From positions 62,001 to 126,000 of the forward strand of contig NZ_QBKH01000001.1 of NCBI RefSeq assembly GCF_003054045.1: 64,000 nucleotides of DNA, written 5' to 3'. The DNA is from Sphingobacterium faecium. Its GTDB lineage: Bacteria > Bacteroidota > Bacteroidia > Sphingobacteriales > Sphingobacteriaceae. The notes below the pieces were generated by a model, which made no database searches, had not been told where the DNA came from, and saw nothing but the letters and a program-made list of their open reading frames with translations. This document shows positions 17,793 through 26,788 of the stretch, piece after piece; the first letter of the stretch is position 1; each line of letters begins with the position of its first letter. The translations under genes were made by a program, and so were the position numbers.

Positions 17793-19205
17793 ATGAGTAC
17801 CATATTAATTATTGATGACGAAAGGGCAATCAGAAATTCATTAAGAGATATCTTAGAATATGAAGATTACAATATACTGGATGTAGATAACGGTAGTGAA
17901 GGCTTAGAAATCATTAAAAAGGAAAAAATTGATCTTGTTCTTTGCGATATTAAGATGAATAAGATGGATGGTATGGAAGTTTTGGCAACAGCTCAAAAAA
18001 TAAATCCAGATCTTCCTTTTATCATGATATCGGGTCATGGTACTATAGAAACAGCTGTAGAAGCTGCTAAAAAAGGCGCATTTGATTTTCTGGAAAAACC
18101 ATTGGATTTGAATCGTTTATTGATTACGGTTAGGAATGGTCTAGAAAAAGTCTCTTTAGTAACGGAAACAAAAGTTTTAAAGAAAAAAGTTACAAGTTAT
18201 AAAACCAAAGAAATTCTTGGTAAATCCGAGGCTATTGGTCGTATTAAAGAAACGATTGACCGTGTCGCACCTACCGAAGCTCGCGTGCTTATCACTGGTG
18301 CCAATGGTGCTGGTAAAGAGTTAGTTGCAAGATGGATTCACGAAAAATCTAATCGTGCTGAGGGTCCTTTAATTGAAGTCAATTGTGCTGCAATTCCTTC
18401 TGAGTTGATTGAATCTGAGTTATTTGGACATGAGAAAGGATCATTTACTTCTGCGATTAAACAGCGTCTTGGTAAATTTGAATTAGCTACTAATGGTACA
18501 CTTTTTTTAGATGAAATTGGTGATATGAGTCTTTCTGCTCAAGCTAAAGTACTACGTGCTTTGCAAGAGCATAAGATCACAAGAGTAGGTGGTGATAAAG
18601 AAATTGATGTTAATGTTCGCGTTGTAGCAGCAACGAATAAAAATTTATTTAAGGAGATCGATGCAGGAAATTTTAGAATGGATTTGTATCACCGTCTTTC
18701 TGTAATTTTGATTCATGTGCCTTCATTAACAGAGCGTGTTGATGACATACCTTTGTTGTCTAAGAATTTTTGTGAAGAGATCTGTAATGAATATGGAGTT
18801 CCAGTAAAGGAAATTACTCCTGCGGCATTAAAAGAATTGTGTAATCTCCCTTGGACAGGAAATATCCGTGAATTGCGCAATATGATTGAACGCTTGATTA
18901 TTTTAAGTGATAAATCAATTACTGATAGAGATGTCATTGCATTTGCCAACCCTTCCAATACAGTAAATGCAATCTCCAACACTCACCCGAATCATGAAGC
19001 TGATCCATCTAACCAAAATGGTAGTAAAGTAGATCTTGATAATTTTGCTTCTTTTCAAGATTTTAAGGATTTTGCGGAGAAAGAGTTTATCAAGTACAAA
19101 TTGGAGAAAAATACTTGGAATGTTTCCAAAACAGCTGATGATTTGGATATTCAACGAAGTCATTTATATAGTAAGATTGAAAAATTTGGTCTAAAAAGAG
19201 ATTAA
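17793..19205 (+). CDS. Sigma-54-dependent response regulator (NtrC/AtoC type)
   Basis: Two-component regulator of 470 residues: receiver domain (acidic pocket D8/D9, phospho-acceptor D52 in LCDIKM, K102), AAA+ domain (Walker A GANGAGKE at 169-176, Walker B LFLDEIGDM near 237-245) and a Fis-type helix-turn-helix (NVSKTADDLDIQRSHLYSKI) at the C-terminus. The loop that contacts sigma-54, normally GAFTGA, reads GSFTSA (216-221). The partner kinase is not in the window. AGAGGAG at about 17771, 15 nt before the ATG, is one of few Shine-Dalgarno-like sites here. Confidence 0.94.
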   Translation: MSTILIIDDERAIRNSLRDILEYEDYNILDVDNGSEGLEIIKKEKIDLVLCDIKMNKMDGMEVLATAQKINPDLPFIMISGHGTIETAVEAAKKGAFDFLEKPLDLNRLLITVRNGLEKVSLVTETKVLKKKVTSYKTKEILGKSEAIGRIKETIDRVAPTEARVLITGANGAGKELVARWIHEKSNRAEGPLIEVNCAAIPSELIESELFGHEKGSFTSAIKQRLGKFELATNGTLFLDEIGDMSLSAQAKVLRALQEHKITRVGGDKEIDVNVRVVAATNKNLFKEIDAGNFRMDLYHRLSVILIHVPSLTERVDDIPLLSKNFCEEICNEYGVPVKEITPAALKELCNLPWTGNIRELRNMIERLIILSDKSITDRDVIAFANPSNTVNAISNTHPNHEADPSNQNGSKVDLDNFASFQDFKDFAEKEFIKYKLEKNTWNVSKTADDLDIQRSHLYSKIEKFGLKRD

Positions 19206-19244
19206 TTATTGGATTGAGAGAGGATATTGGGAAAGATCCAATCA

Positions 19245-19290
19245 TCAATAAAAAAGAGTAGCAAACTTGTTTGCTACTCTTTTTTATTGA
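19245..19290. terminator. Bidirectional terminator, 21-bp perfect stem
   Basis: Positions 19245-19265 and 19270-19290 form a perfect 21-bp stem with a 4-nt loop and A/T-rich arms. It lies between the convergent regulator gene and the HAD phosphatase gene and can end both transcripts. Confidence 0.9.
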
Positions 19291-19314
19291 TTTAAAATTT
19301 CTTATTAAGCCCTA

Positions 19315-19977
19315 TTAAACCTTTTCTAATAACCTTAATATTTTATTGGCAGATATTTCTGTATAATCATTGATATATTCGTGGCATGTTGGTAACTGTT
19401 CTTTAGTATGTGAAGATAGCACAGCAACGACAGTCATACCGGCATTGAGTCCTGCTGTAATTCCTGAAAAGGAATCTTCAAATACAACACAATTTTTAGG
19501 GGCTATTGCTAAATTGTAGGCCGATTTTAAATATACTTCAGGGTCTGGTTTATGTGCACTAACATCTTCACTGCATAAAATAGAACCCATTTTAGTACGA
19601 ATATCTAGTGCATCTAAAATTAAATCCATATTTTCCTTTGGTGCTGAAGTTGCGACTCCAGTTTTAAAATGATTACTTTTTAAATCTGCTAAGAAATCTA
19701 TATAACCTGCTATTGGGGAGATTTCATCTTTGTAGATATCTCTAAAAAGTGCCTCTTTTTCAAATTCTAAAAGTTTTAATTCATCAGCAGATATGGGTCT
19801 CTTGAAAAAATGTTGCATGATATAACTATTATGCTTACCATACATGTGTTCCTCAAATTCCTCTTCACTACTTTCAATATTGTATTTTTTGAAAAAAGCA
19901 TCAAAAGCTTTAGCATGATAAGGATTGGTGTGACATATAACTCCATCCATATCGAAAATCACGGCATAATTATTCAT
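19315..19977 (-). CDS. HAD-superfamily phosphatase / phosphoglucomutase-like
   Basis: HAD hydrolase of subfamily I (beta-phosphoglucomutase-like), 220 residues from the ATG at 19977. Motifs: FDMDGVI near residues 8-14 with nucleophile and acid/base Asp, GVATSAPKEN (motif II), K in SAHKPDPEVY (motif III) and FEDSFSGITAG (motif IV). The cap-domain sequence after HTNPYH is typical of sugar-phosphate phosphatases or mutases. Substrate not predictable. ATG at 19992 is an alternative start adding five residues. Confidence 0.88.
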   Translation of the reverse strand: MNNYAVIFDMDGVICHTNPYHAKAFDAFFKKYNIESSEEEFEEHMYGKHNSYIMQHFFKRPISADELKLLEFEKEALFRDIYKDEISPIAGYIDFLADLKSNHFKTGVATSAPKENMDLILDALDIRTKMGSILCSEDVSAHKPDPEVYLKSAYNLAIAPKNCVVFEDSFSGITAGLNAGMTVVAVLSSHTKEQLPTCHEYINDYTEISANKILRLLEKV

Positions 19978-20052
19978 AGTGCTAAGGTACATTTTTGGTC
20001 TTAAAATAATTCCCTATAAATATGAATCTTTTGTCATCTCTAAATGAAAAAA

Positions 20053-21063
20053 CTAAGAACAAAAGATAATTCGTAGTTGTTGTGCCATTTTTTCTGAGAT
20101 TTGAAAATAAGTGATTGTATTTTCAATGATCTTTTGTTGTAAATAAGTTAAGAACATAGAAAGACAGACTATGAGAAACCAATTTAAATACCAGTATTCA
20201 AAATTGAATAGAAATAGAAATAGGATATGCCATAAGTAGATCCAAATTGTAGAGGATCCTATAAAGTTTAAAATTGGAGCTTTTATGTTTCTGAGATAGG
20301 GTTTTACCCAAAAGATAATAGAAAACATACTGATCGCATAAAAAATATAAAATGATCTAGGTGGATATTTAAGTGCTCCAATATCAAATGGTTTATCTAA
20401 GTAAAGTATAGTATATGCCAATCCTCCAATAGTTATTAGCATCGAGGTAATAAATATGATGTTTTTAGTCTTTAAAGAATAATTTTTGTATTGTGCTCCT
20501 AGCATAAAAAAAATAAGAAACCCCAAGCTATAAGATCCAAACTGATCTATATATCTTTGTACAGTCGGCTCAAAGAGATTTTTTGAATAGTGAATAATTA
20601 TTTCATAGATAACATAATATAGTAATAGCTGCCATTTATTTTTTATAAAATTGCTACATAATGGTCCTAAAATAGCGATCATTAAAAAAATACGAATTAT
20701 CCAAACATATCCAAACCCATCCATTAGCATATAACTTGATAAAATGATGTTTGGATATTGTGTGTAGTCAATCTTGAATAGAAAGGGGAAGAAATGTTGA
20801 ATACTATAAAATAGGCTTAGAAATGCCCAAACAGGTAGTACGAGGCGCACAAAGCGTTTCCATAGATAAGAAGTAATGTCACGAATAGATTTAAAGGTTT
20901 GATTTTTACCGCCAAATAAATAACCAGAGATAAATACCATTAAGGGTACATCGAAATTTCGGACTTGGAATAGGATGAAGGGAGGGTTGACATGTGCTAA
21001 TATAATGCAAAGTAATCCTAAGCTCCGTATAATATCAATTGATCTGTCCCTCTCAACCATCAT
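20053..21063 (-). CDS. Membrane acyltransferase 3 (OafA/YrhL-like)
   Basis: A 336-residue integral membrane protein with about ten hydrophobic segments. The start is characteristic of acyltransferase 3: RDRSIDIIRSLGLLCIILAH with the family Arg and His, then FDVPLMVFISGYLFG. Such enzymes O-acetylate or O-succinylate cell-surface glycans, antibiotics or lipids; here the acceptor is unknown and no glycan operon is adjacent. Codon use is AT-rich even for this window. Confidence 0.85.
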   Translation of the reverse strand: MMVERDRSIDIIRSLGLLCIILAHVNPPFILFQVRNFDVPLMVFISGYLFGGKNQTFKSIRDITSYLWKRFVRLVLPVWAFLSLFYSIQHFFPFLFKIDYTQYPNIILSSYMLMDGFGYVWIIRIFLMIAILGPLCSNFIKNKWQLLLYYVIYEIIIHYSKNLFEPTVQRYIDQFGSYSLGFLIFFMLGAQYKNYSLKTKNIIFITSMLITIGGLAYTILYLDKPFDIGALKYPPRSFYIFYAISMFSIIFWVKPYLRNIKAPILNFIGSSTIWIYLWHILFLFLFNFEYWYLNWFLIVCLSMFLTYLQQKIIENTITYFQISEKMAQQLRIIFCS

Positions 21064-21211
21064 TTTTTATTTACGAAGGTAGTGAATCTATCAAATTTTA
21101 TGAGTAAAGGTTACCATAATTCCAGAGGATAATTAATCCTAATCATATAGCATCAGTAAACTCTCTAAATGAAAGCTGATATTAGTTTAATATTTAATAA
21201 AGAAATGTAGT

Positions 21212-21586
21212 TTATTCGGGTTGTTTTAGTAATTCTTGAATTGTTGCCGTAATTGTTAAAGCATCTTCTTCATCTTCTAAAAGTGAAAAAGCAATGTAAG
21301 TTGCATAAATCTCAATACTTAATTTCTCATGTTTATCCGCAATAAATTCGTCAATCTGATGCTCGGTACAGTCAAAACCAATTTGCTGTAATTCATTAAA
21401 AAGATTTGTTGAAATAGTTTCATGGTCTTCACCACAGGCAAAAGCCACCAATATATGAAATAAAAATTTGTCAATAATTTCACTATCAGTTTGTTTGAAT
21501 AGGGATAGGATATGGTTATAATCAAACTTTGTTTTCGCACTATTGACAATACTATCCCAAATTTCATATTCTAAAGACGGTTGCAT
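21212..21586 (-). CDS. Unknown 124-residue protein
   Basis: Not recognised. The product is soluble, acidic and predicted mostly helical from its sequence, with no signal peptide or membrane segment. It has a single GEDHET stretch and two Cys residues. It stands alone between the acyltransferase gene and a long gap. ATG at 21586. The coding frame is longer than chance and its composition resembles neighbouring genes, so I consider it real but cannot assign a role. Confidence 0.6.
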   Translation of the reverse strand: MQPSLEYEIWDSIVNSAKTKFDYNHILSLFKQTDSEIIDKFLFHILVAFACGEDHETISTNLFNELQQIGFDCTEHQIDEFIADKHEKLSIEIYATYIAFSLLEDEEDALTITATIQELLKQPE

Positions 21587-22058
21587 AGTTCAGTTGTTAA
21601 TTAATTATAATCGGTAACTTAAATATAGTCAAAAACAATTGATAATAAAAAATTCTTTATATTTTTTTAAATTCTACAACGAGTTGTATGAATTTTAATA
21701 GGCTATTTTAACAGGTACATTATGAACTAAGTCGGATTGACAATCATTGCTCAAAGTGCATATCAGATTAGTGTAAAAACTATCTTTAAGCTAAATTACC
21801 ATAAAACACTTTTTTAATATGAAGATATTAACTCTGGTTTATGAAAAAACATCATTAACTTTTTAATGAGTAATTCTGAATGCATCTTGATTTGATAAGT
21901 TTTATTTATAGTTTATTAATTATATATCACAATTTATTGGGCGTGGTATGATAATTGAATATGTAACTGAGGTTATTTTTGAAAATTAAAGGCTTTTATT
22001 AGCTTTAATATACCAAGGATATAGACTGATTCATTTTATTTATTTAAACTTTTTAATT
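21587..22058. other. 472-bp intergenic region
   Basis: No gene is seen. An imperfect palindrome lies at about 21669-21693 (AAATTC TACAAC and GTTGTA T GAATTT arms), roughly 85-110 bp upstream of the 124-residue ORF. TATTTTTG at 21974-21981 is a possible promoter for the gene at 22059, with a TTG at 21955-21957. Confidence 0.4.
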
Positions 22059-22556
22059 ATGGCGATTAGGTTTCTATTATTTTTTTTAATGATCTCATCA
22101 CAGATTTCAGCTCAAGAACTGAATCTCCTTAAAATTAGGAAGGAATATTCTTCGGCAGTAAAGAATGAAGATCTCTGTGAAAATAATTTGAATTTATTAC
22201 GATCTAAAGCTAAAGCTACAACAGAAAAAGGTTATTTAGCTGTGTATGAAATGGTTTATGCAAAACATATGGGTAATCCGTTTAAAAAACTTGGTCAATT
22301 CAATAAGGGTAAAAATTTATTAGAGAGTTTAATTGTGCAAGAACCTAATAATGTTGAACTTCGTTTTATTAGATGGAGTGTTCAGACACATGCCCCATCT
22401 ATATTAAATTATAGTGCAGATATAAAAGAAGATAAGAAATTTATGATTGATCATCTTTATAGTATGCAAAATCCTGATGTTAAGGAAATAATATATAAAT
22501 ATATAAAAGGAGCAAATGCTTTTAGTGAGGTAGAATTGAAAGAGTTAGTGAAATAA
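22059..22556 (+). CDS. Unknown exported protein, 165 residues
   Basis: Not recognised. It starts with a clear signal peptide (MAIRFLLFFLMISSQISAQ), so the mature part of about 147 residues should be periplasmic. The mature part is helical, with a tetratricopeptide-like stretch (KGKNLLESLIVQEPNNVELRF, residues about 84-104, seen as two shorter motifs), and is Lys-rich at the C-terminus. The next gene, a fatty acid hydroxylase, begins 175 bp later with its own promoter candidate, so co-transcription is uncertain. Confidence 0.65.
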   Translation: MAIRFLLFFLMISSQISAQELNLLKIRKEYSSAVKNEDLCENNLNLLRSKAKATTEKGYLAVYEMVYAKHMGNPFKKLGQFNKGKNLLESLIVQEPNNVELRFIRWSVQTHAPSILNYSADIKEDKKFMIDHLYSMQNPDVKEIIYKYIKGANAFSEVELKELVK

Positions 22557-22682
22557 TCCCCATTTGAGTAAGACCTATTCTACGCAATATTTGATAAATC
22601 AGAGATTTAACTTTTAAATTGCAAAAGTCAGTAATTTGACTTTAGCTTGATGAATGGAAGGTCAAATGTTTTTTTTAATTAT

Positions 22683-22690
22683 TATTTTTG
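22683..22690 (+). promoter_or_regulatory. Putative promoter -7 element of fatty acid hydroxylase
   Basis: TATTTTTG fits TAnnTTTG and lies 42 bp before the ATG at 22732. No clear -33 element. Confidence 0.4.
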
Positions 22691-22731
22691 CAGAAGTTAA
22701 TCTGTAGCAATTTTATTATTAATTTGATGGT

Positions 22732-23391
22732 ATGGCAAAGCGTAATTTTGTTTCAAATTCCACTGAATCTTCAAGGATGTTCAAAAATGATTTTTTAGAA
22801 TCACTTACAAAGGTTCATTGGAGTGTTCCTATAATATTTTATTTACCCATAATAGGTTATTTTTCATGGAAGGCCCTAGTTCCTGGCGAGCTTGGTATTT
22901 TTAGTTATATTCAATATTTTGTCTTTGGACTTGCTTTCTGGACTTTATTTGAATATGCGTTGCATCGTTGGATTTTTCATTATCATCCAACTACGAAATG
23001 GGGTAAGAGAATCGCATTTATATTTCATGGAGTTCATCATGACTATCCAAAAGATAGGTTAAGATTGGTAATGCCTTTATCTGCAAGTATTCCATTAGCA
23101 GCATTGGTTTATTATTTATTTACATTCTTCTTCAGTTCGGATATTATATTAGCTGCATTTTTTTCAGGGTTTATGATTGGATATTTAATATACGATGAAT
23201 GTCATTATGCGATGCACCATGCTAATTTTAAAAGTGGAATTTTTAAACGTATAAAACAACATCATATGTTACATCACTATTCTGATCCTGAACATGGATT
23301 TGGAGTGAGTTCGTCGTTATGGGATGAAATAATGCGTTCTGGCTTTCCAAAAGAAGGAGATAAGTCTGAAAAAGTTAATGTCGATAAATAA
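22732..23391 (+). CDS. Fatty acid hydroxylase (sterol desaturase superfamily), FA2H-like
   Basis: Di-iron membrane hydroxylase of 219 residues with the full set of histidine motifs: HRWIFHYH (78-85), HGVHHDYP (99-106), DECHYAMHH (about 160-168) and HHMLHHYSDPEHGFGVSS near 180-197. Four hydrophobic segments separate them. The motif spacing and the HDYPKDRLRLVMP sequence resemble eukaryotic fatty acid 2-hydroxylases acting on ceramides, but without the cytochrome b5 domain. Sphingobacteria make ceramides with 2-hydroxy acyl chains, so sphingolipid hydroxylation is a reasonable guess. A hairpin terminator follows. Confidence 0.88.
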   Translation: MAKRNFVSNSTESSRMFKNDFLESLTKVHWSVPIIFYLPIIGYFSWKALVPGELGIFSYIQYFVFGLAFWTLFEYALHRWIFHYHPTTKWGKRIAFIFHGVHHDYPKDRLRLVMPLSASIPLAALVYYLFTFFFSSDIILAAFFSGFMIGYLIYDECHYAMHHANFKSGIFKRIKQHHMLHHYSDPEHGFGVSSSLWDEIMRSGFPKEGDKSEKVNVDK

Positions 23392-23421
23392 TCTGTATGG
23401 TATAAATATTACTTAGAATAT

Positions 23422-23452
23422 AAAAGGCCTGCCTCCTAGCAGGTCTTTTTAT
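23422..23452 (+). terminator. Terminator of fatty acid hydroxylase gene
   Basis: GGCCTGC and GCAGGTC form a stem with one mismatch around CTCCTA, followed by five T. Confidence 0.7.
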
Positions 23453-23537
23453 TTAAGATCAAATTCATTTTATGAATCTGATCTTCTATGGTATATGAGA
23501 TCTAATTGAAATGGCTCCCAAAAGTCTATAAGCAACA

Positions 23538-23570
23538 AAAGCCCAAATTGCTTTGGGCTTTATTTTTTTT
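23538..23570. terminator. Hairpin next to tRNA-Ser
   Basis: AAAGCCCAAA (23538-23547) pairs with TTTGGGCTTT (23552-23561). A long T run follows on the plus strand; on the minus strand it lies just after the tRNA gene and is followed by TTTTG, so it may end both transcripts. Confidence 0.7.
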
Positions 23571-23658
23571 TGGCGGAGAGCGAGGGATTCGAACCCCCGG
23601 ACCTATGACAGTCAACAGTTTTCAAGACTGCCGCATTCGACCACTCTGCCAGCTCTCC
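23571..23658 (-). tRNA. tRNA-Ser (anticodon UGA)
   Basis: The minus strand folds as a tRNA with long variable arm: acceptor GGAGAGC (23658-23652) pairs with GCTCTCC (23581-23575), discriminator G, and CCA is encoded at the 3' end. The anticodon loop CTTGAAA gives UGA, reading UCA codons. GGTTCGAATCC forms the T loop region. Length 88 nt with CCA. Confidence 0.97.
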
Positions 23659-23781
23659 GACACAAAAGTAGAAAAATTCATTTAGTCACCAAAACTTATT
23701 TTTTAGTTGATTGAAAATGAGGGAGATTAATTTTTATTGCTTTTTTTAACCTTAAAAAAAGCAATAAAATAGCTTTAAACG

Positions 23782-24666
23782 CTATGGATGTAAGATTTCA
23801 GAACAATGTTTTTTGATATTACTTGCTATTTTATCAATGGGAAGATCATCTGTGTCTGTTCCAAAGGGTTCCTCTATTGATTCTCCAATTAGCTCTAATG
23901 AAGTGAGTACATAAAAGATAAAAGGTACTGCTGCGATAACAAAATAACCGATCGAAAAAACATATCCCATCGGGAGTGTTGCGGTATAGATTATGATAAA
24001 CTTTTTTATAAATGCATTATATGATAAAGGGATTGGGGTATTTTTAATACGTTCGCATGCACCACAGACATTTGTGAAAGATTGTAGTTCATCATTGATA
24101 ATGATAAACTGATCTCCAGTTATTTTTCCTTCTTTATATAGTGAATTGGTATTTTTAAAAATTAAAGATGCCACTTGGTTAGGTCCGTGCTTTTGATCAT
24201 CTAAATTTTTTAATTCAGGATGCAAAACCTCATCTAACATGAATTTGGTATAATCTGAATGAAGAAAGGTGTAAAGAGTTTCGGCATATAATGGAATTGC
24301 CTTTCTGTAAAAGCTCCGGTTTACTTTATCATCATTCTCTAAAAAAGCATTCATTTTATACGCTAAACTTCTACTGATATTGGTTAAAGTTCCCCATTGC
24401 TTTCTTGCTTCCCACCAACGATCATAAGCTGTGTTTGTTCGAAAAACAAGTAATAAAGAGAGTACAAATCCAAGTAAGCTATGTACGATGGTGATATTTT
24501 TAATCCAACTTTTTTCAGCTAGTTTAAGATATTCAAGTTCAAGGTATGCAATCCCCCAAGAGTACAGTGCAGCTAAAATTAGATAGGGAAATAATTTACG
24601 AAAGGTATCCGTTTTATGAAGTTTGATAGTTGAAGTTAGCCAATCTTTCGGGTTGTAAACGATCAT
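23782..24666 (-). CDS. Bestrophin-family ion channel protein
   Basis: A 294-residue bestrophin homologue (UPF0187/YneE), a pentameric anion or cation channel in the inner membrane. Typical are the first membrane segment, the FRTNTAYDRWWEARKQWG block near residue 75-92, ACERIKNTPIP around 205-215 and the C-terminal IEEPFGTDTDDLP motif. I chose the ATG at 24666, since the longer frame starts with TTG at 24672. A TATTTTTG element lies just upstream of this ATG, which would give an extremely short leader. Confidence 0.9.
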   Translation of the reverse strand: MIVYNPKDWLTSTIKLHKTDTFRKLFPYLILAALYSWGIAYLELEYLKLAEKSWIKNITIVHSLLGFVLSLLLVFRTNTAYDRWWEARKQWGTLTNISRSLAYKMNAFLENDDKVNRSFYRKAIPLYAETLYTFLHSDYTKFMLDEVLHPELKNLDDQKHGPNQVASLIFKNTNSLYKEGKITGDQFIIINDELQSFTNVCGACERIKNTPIPLSYNAFIKKFIIIYTATLPMGYVFSIGYFVIAAVPFIFYVLTSLELIGESIEEPFGTDTDDLPIDKIASNIKKHCSEILHP

Positions 24667-24734
24667 AGACAAAAATACAAAATGTTTATTTTAATTTTGA
24701 TACTTTGTAAAAGATAGATTAAATTCATTTCCAA

Positions 24735-25589
24735 ATGAAGAAAAAGAAAGTGCAGCTCAGTAAGGCGTATCATGTAGCTAACGTTAAAAGTAAAAAATGG
24801 AATTATATAGCATTAGGTGGTACACTTCTTTTACTTCTGCTTTTAGCGATTGCATGGCATTATCGTGCAGGTATTAAATACTATGTTGGCACTTGGGGGA
24901 TAGGTCGTGGAGTGGCAAGTAAAGAAGCTAAGTATGATATCCGAAATGTAGAGATCATGTCGAGCCATTCAGATAAAATTTTTGGTATTGATATTTCGCA
25001 ATATCAAGGTGATATTAACTGGAATGAAGTAAATACGATCAATGATCAATTTCCCATCGATTTTGTCTTTATAAGGGCAACTATGGGCGAGCGCAATGTG
25101 GACGATAGGTTTGAAGATAATTGGGATGCTATTGCTAAAAGGGCAAATTTAAGAGGAGCTTATCATTATTTCCGACCTAATGAGAATTCCGTTAAGCAAG
25201 CTAAGAATTTTATTAAAGCAGTTAGGCTTGAGCCAGGAGATTTGCCACCTGTCTTAGATATTGAGGAGATGCCTAAGCATCAACCCATGGATAGTTTGAA
25301 AGTAGGATTAAAGCGATGGTTGGATGAAGTCGAATCACATTATAAGGTTAGACCAATTTTATATTCAGGAGATAAATATTTTACAGATTTTTTGCAACGA
25401 GAATTTAGCGATTATGTATTGTGGATTGCAAATTATAATTTTTGGGTTGAAGATTTAAAAGATCATTGGGATTTTTGGCAATTTTCAGAAAAAGGAACGG
25501 TAAGAGGGATTAAAGGAAATGTAGATTTAAATATCTTTAACGGAAATATTGAGGAATTAGAAAGATTGTCCATTCCTTTTAAAAATTAA
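24735..25589 (+). CDS. GH25 lysozyme (membrane-anchored)
   Basis: Glycoside hydrolase family 25 muramidase of 284 residues that cleaves peptidoglycan. A basic N-terminus and one hydrophobic helix (about 24-45) anchor it, with the catalytic domain outside the inner membrane. The catalytic features are the strand FGIDISQYQG with D86, and VLDIEE with D175 and E177 (the DxE signature). WIANYNFW and FWQFSEKGTV complete the fold. No partner gene is adjacent. Confidence 0.92.
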   Translation: MKKKKVQLSKAYHVANVKSKKWNYIALGGTLLLLLLLAIAWHYRAGIKYYVGTWGIGRGVASKEAKYDIRNVEIMSSHSDKIFGIDISQYQGDINWNEVNTINDQFPIDFVFIRATMGERNVDDRFEDNWDAIAKRANLRGAYHYFRPNENSVKQAKNFIKAVRLEPGDLPPVLDIEEMPKHQPMDSLKVGLKRWLDEVESHYKVRPILYSGDKYFTDFLQREFSDYVLWIANYNFWVEDLKDHWDFWQFSEKGTVRGIKGNVDLNIFNGNIEELERLSIPFKN

Positions 25590-25720
25590 TATACAAAACA
25601 GTCATGAATGTGTAGATGATCATTGTAATGAATGAACATAATCCCTTTAAAAAAAATAAATCGATTTTCTGGGGATTGGGATATCCGGATCGCAAACTAT
25701 AATCATAGTAATCAATCATA

Positions 25721-26458
25721 ATGAAAAATATAGAAAAAAAAATAGCAATCTCAGTTATACTCCTTACGTTCGTTACCTTTCTAAGTTTTGGAAAGGCTTT
25801 TGCGACAATGAATAAGTCTTTTTCCTACAGTGTCAATCAAGATAGCATCCGTCCTTTACCCTTAAATCTGACTCAATTTATGGCTTTAGAAGCTACTGGA
25901 GCGGTTATATTGGATGCTAGATCTTCTGAGGAATTCAAAGCGGGATATATCCCTAAATCTATTCATATCGGATGGAAAGGTCTATTTAAAATTTGGGTTC
26001 AAAAAATATTCACCGACAAACATCAGCCTATAATATACCTTGCTGACCATTCATCTATTAAACTTGTGTTTGAAATGCTCACTGAACTTGGTTATACACA
26101 AGTACTGGGTTATCTCCATGATGGAGTAGATAGTTATAAGAAACAGTATTTGTTAAATACTATTAATGAGGTTGATGCATCAACTTATTTAGATTTATCA
26201 ACAAAAGGTCAAATAATTGATGTTAGATCGGAAAAAGATTTTGCAGAAGGTCATATTGACAATGCGATGAATTTTCCACTTAAAGATTTAGTTAACTTTA
26301 ACATTAATTTACCAGAGCATATCAATTATTATGTACAATGTCTTTCTGGATATCGCAGTATGATCGCTATATCTATTTTAAAAGCAAAAGGAATTGAAAA
26401 TGTAATTAATATAAAAGGTGGTTATCAAGCATTGAAAAAAATAAAGGAGGAAAAATAA
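25721..26458 (+). CDS. Exported protein with two rhodanese domains
   Basis: A 245-residue protein with an N-terminal hydrophobic segment (residues about 9-30) ending near KAFA, probably a signal peptide. The first rhodanese domain (about 48-140) has the VILDARSSEEF and IPKSIHIGW strands, but the active-site position reads YLADHSS, without Cys. The second (about 150-242) has IIDVRSEKDFAEGHI and an active-site loop YVQCLSGYRS with the expected Cys. It probably handles persulfide or another sulfur species, the first half being structural. Its stop overlaps the thioredoxin start (TAATG), so the two are translationally coupled. Confidence 0.87.
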   Translation: MKNIEKKIAISVILLTFVTFLSFGKAFATMNKSFSYSVNQDSIRPLPLNLTQFMALEATGAVILDARSSEEFKAGYIPKSIHIGWKGLFKIWVQKIFTDKHQPIIYLADHSSIKLVFEMLTELGYTQVLGYLHDGVDSYKKQYLLNTINEVDASTYLDLSTKGQIIDVRSEKDFAEGHIDNAMNFPLKDLVNFNINLPEHINYYVQCLSGYRSMIAISILKAKGIENVINIKGGYQALKKIKEEK

Positions 26459-26754
26459 TGGCTACATTCGATGAGATTATAAAATCAAATAACGTTGTAT
26501 TAGTGGATTTTTTTGCAACTTGGTGTGGACCATGTCAAACGATGGCCCCAATATTACAAGATGTAAAAGAATTTTATGATGAAAGTTTGTCAATTATTAA
26601 AATTGATGTGGACAAAAATCCTAAGATAGCGGCAATTTACAAGGTAAGTGGTGTACCTACATTTGTTCTGTTTAAAAATGGTACGCAAGTATGGAGGCAA
26701 AGTGGAATGATCACAAAAGCTGACCTCCATAAGCTTATTGATTCGCACAAATAG
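26458..26754 (+). CDS. Thioredoxin
   Basis: A 98-residue thioredoxin with the WCGPC active site at residues 22-26 and the cis-Pro loop GVPTFVLF near residue 66. There is no signal peptide, so it is expected in the cytoplasm, although its upstream partner is exported. The start codon shares a base with the stop of the rhodanese gene. It may be a dedicated reductant for a sulfur-carrying protein, or simply a general thioredoxin; the overlap is the only functional hint. Confidence 0.93.
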   Translation: MATFDEIIKSNNVVLVDFFATWCGPCQTMAPILQDVKEFYDESLSIIKIDVDKNPKIAAIYKVSGVPTFVLFKNGTQVWRQSGMITKADLHKLIDSHK

Positions 26755-26760
26755 AAAAAG

Positions 26761-26788
26761 GATGATGATTTAATCATCATCTTTTTTT
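26761..26788 (+). terminator. Terminator of the rhodanese-thioredoxin unit
   Basis: GATGATGA (26761-26768) pairs with TCATCATC (26774-26781), followed by seven T. The stem overlaps the last codons (three Asp) and stop of the convergent gene at 26770. Confidence 0.75.
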
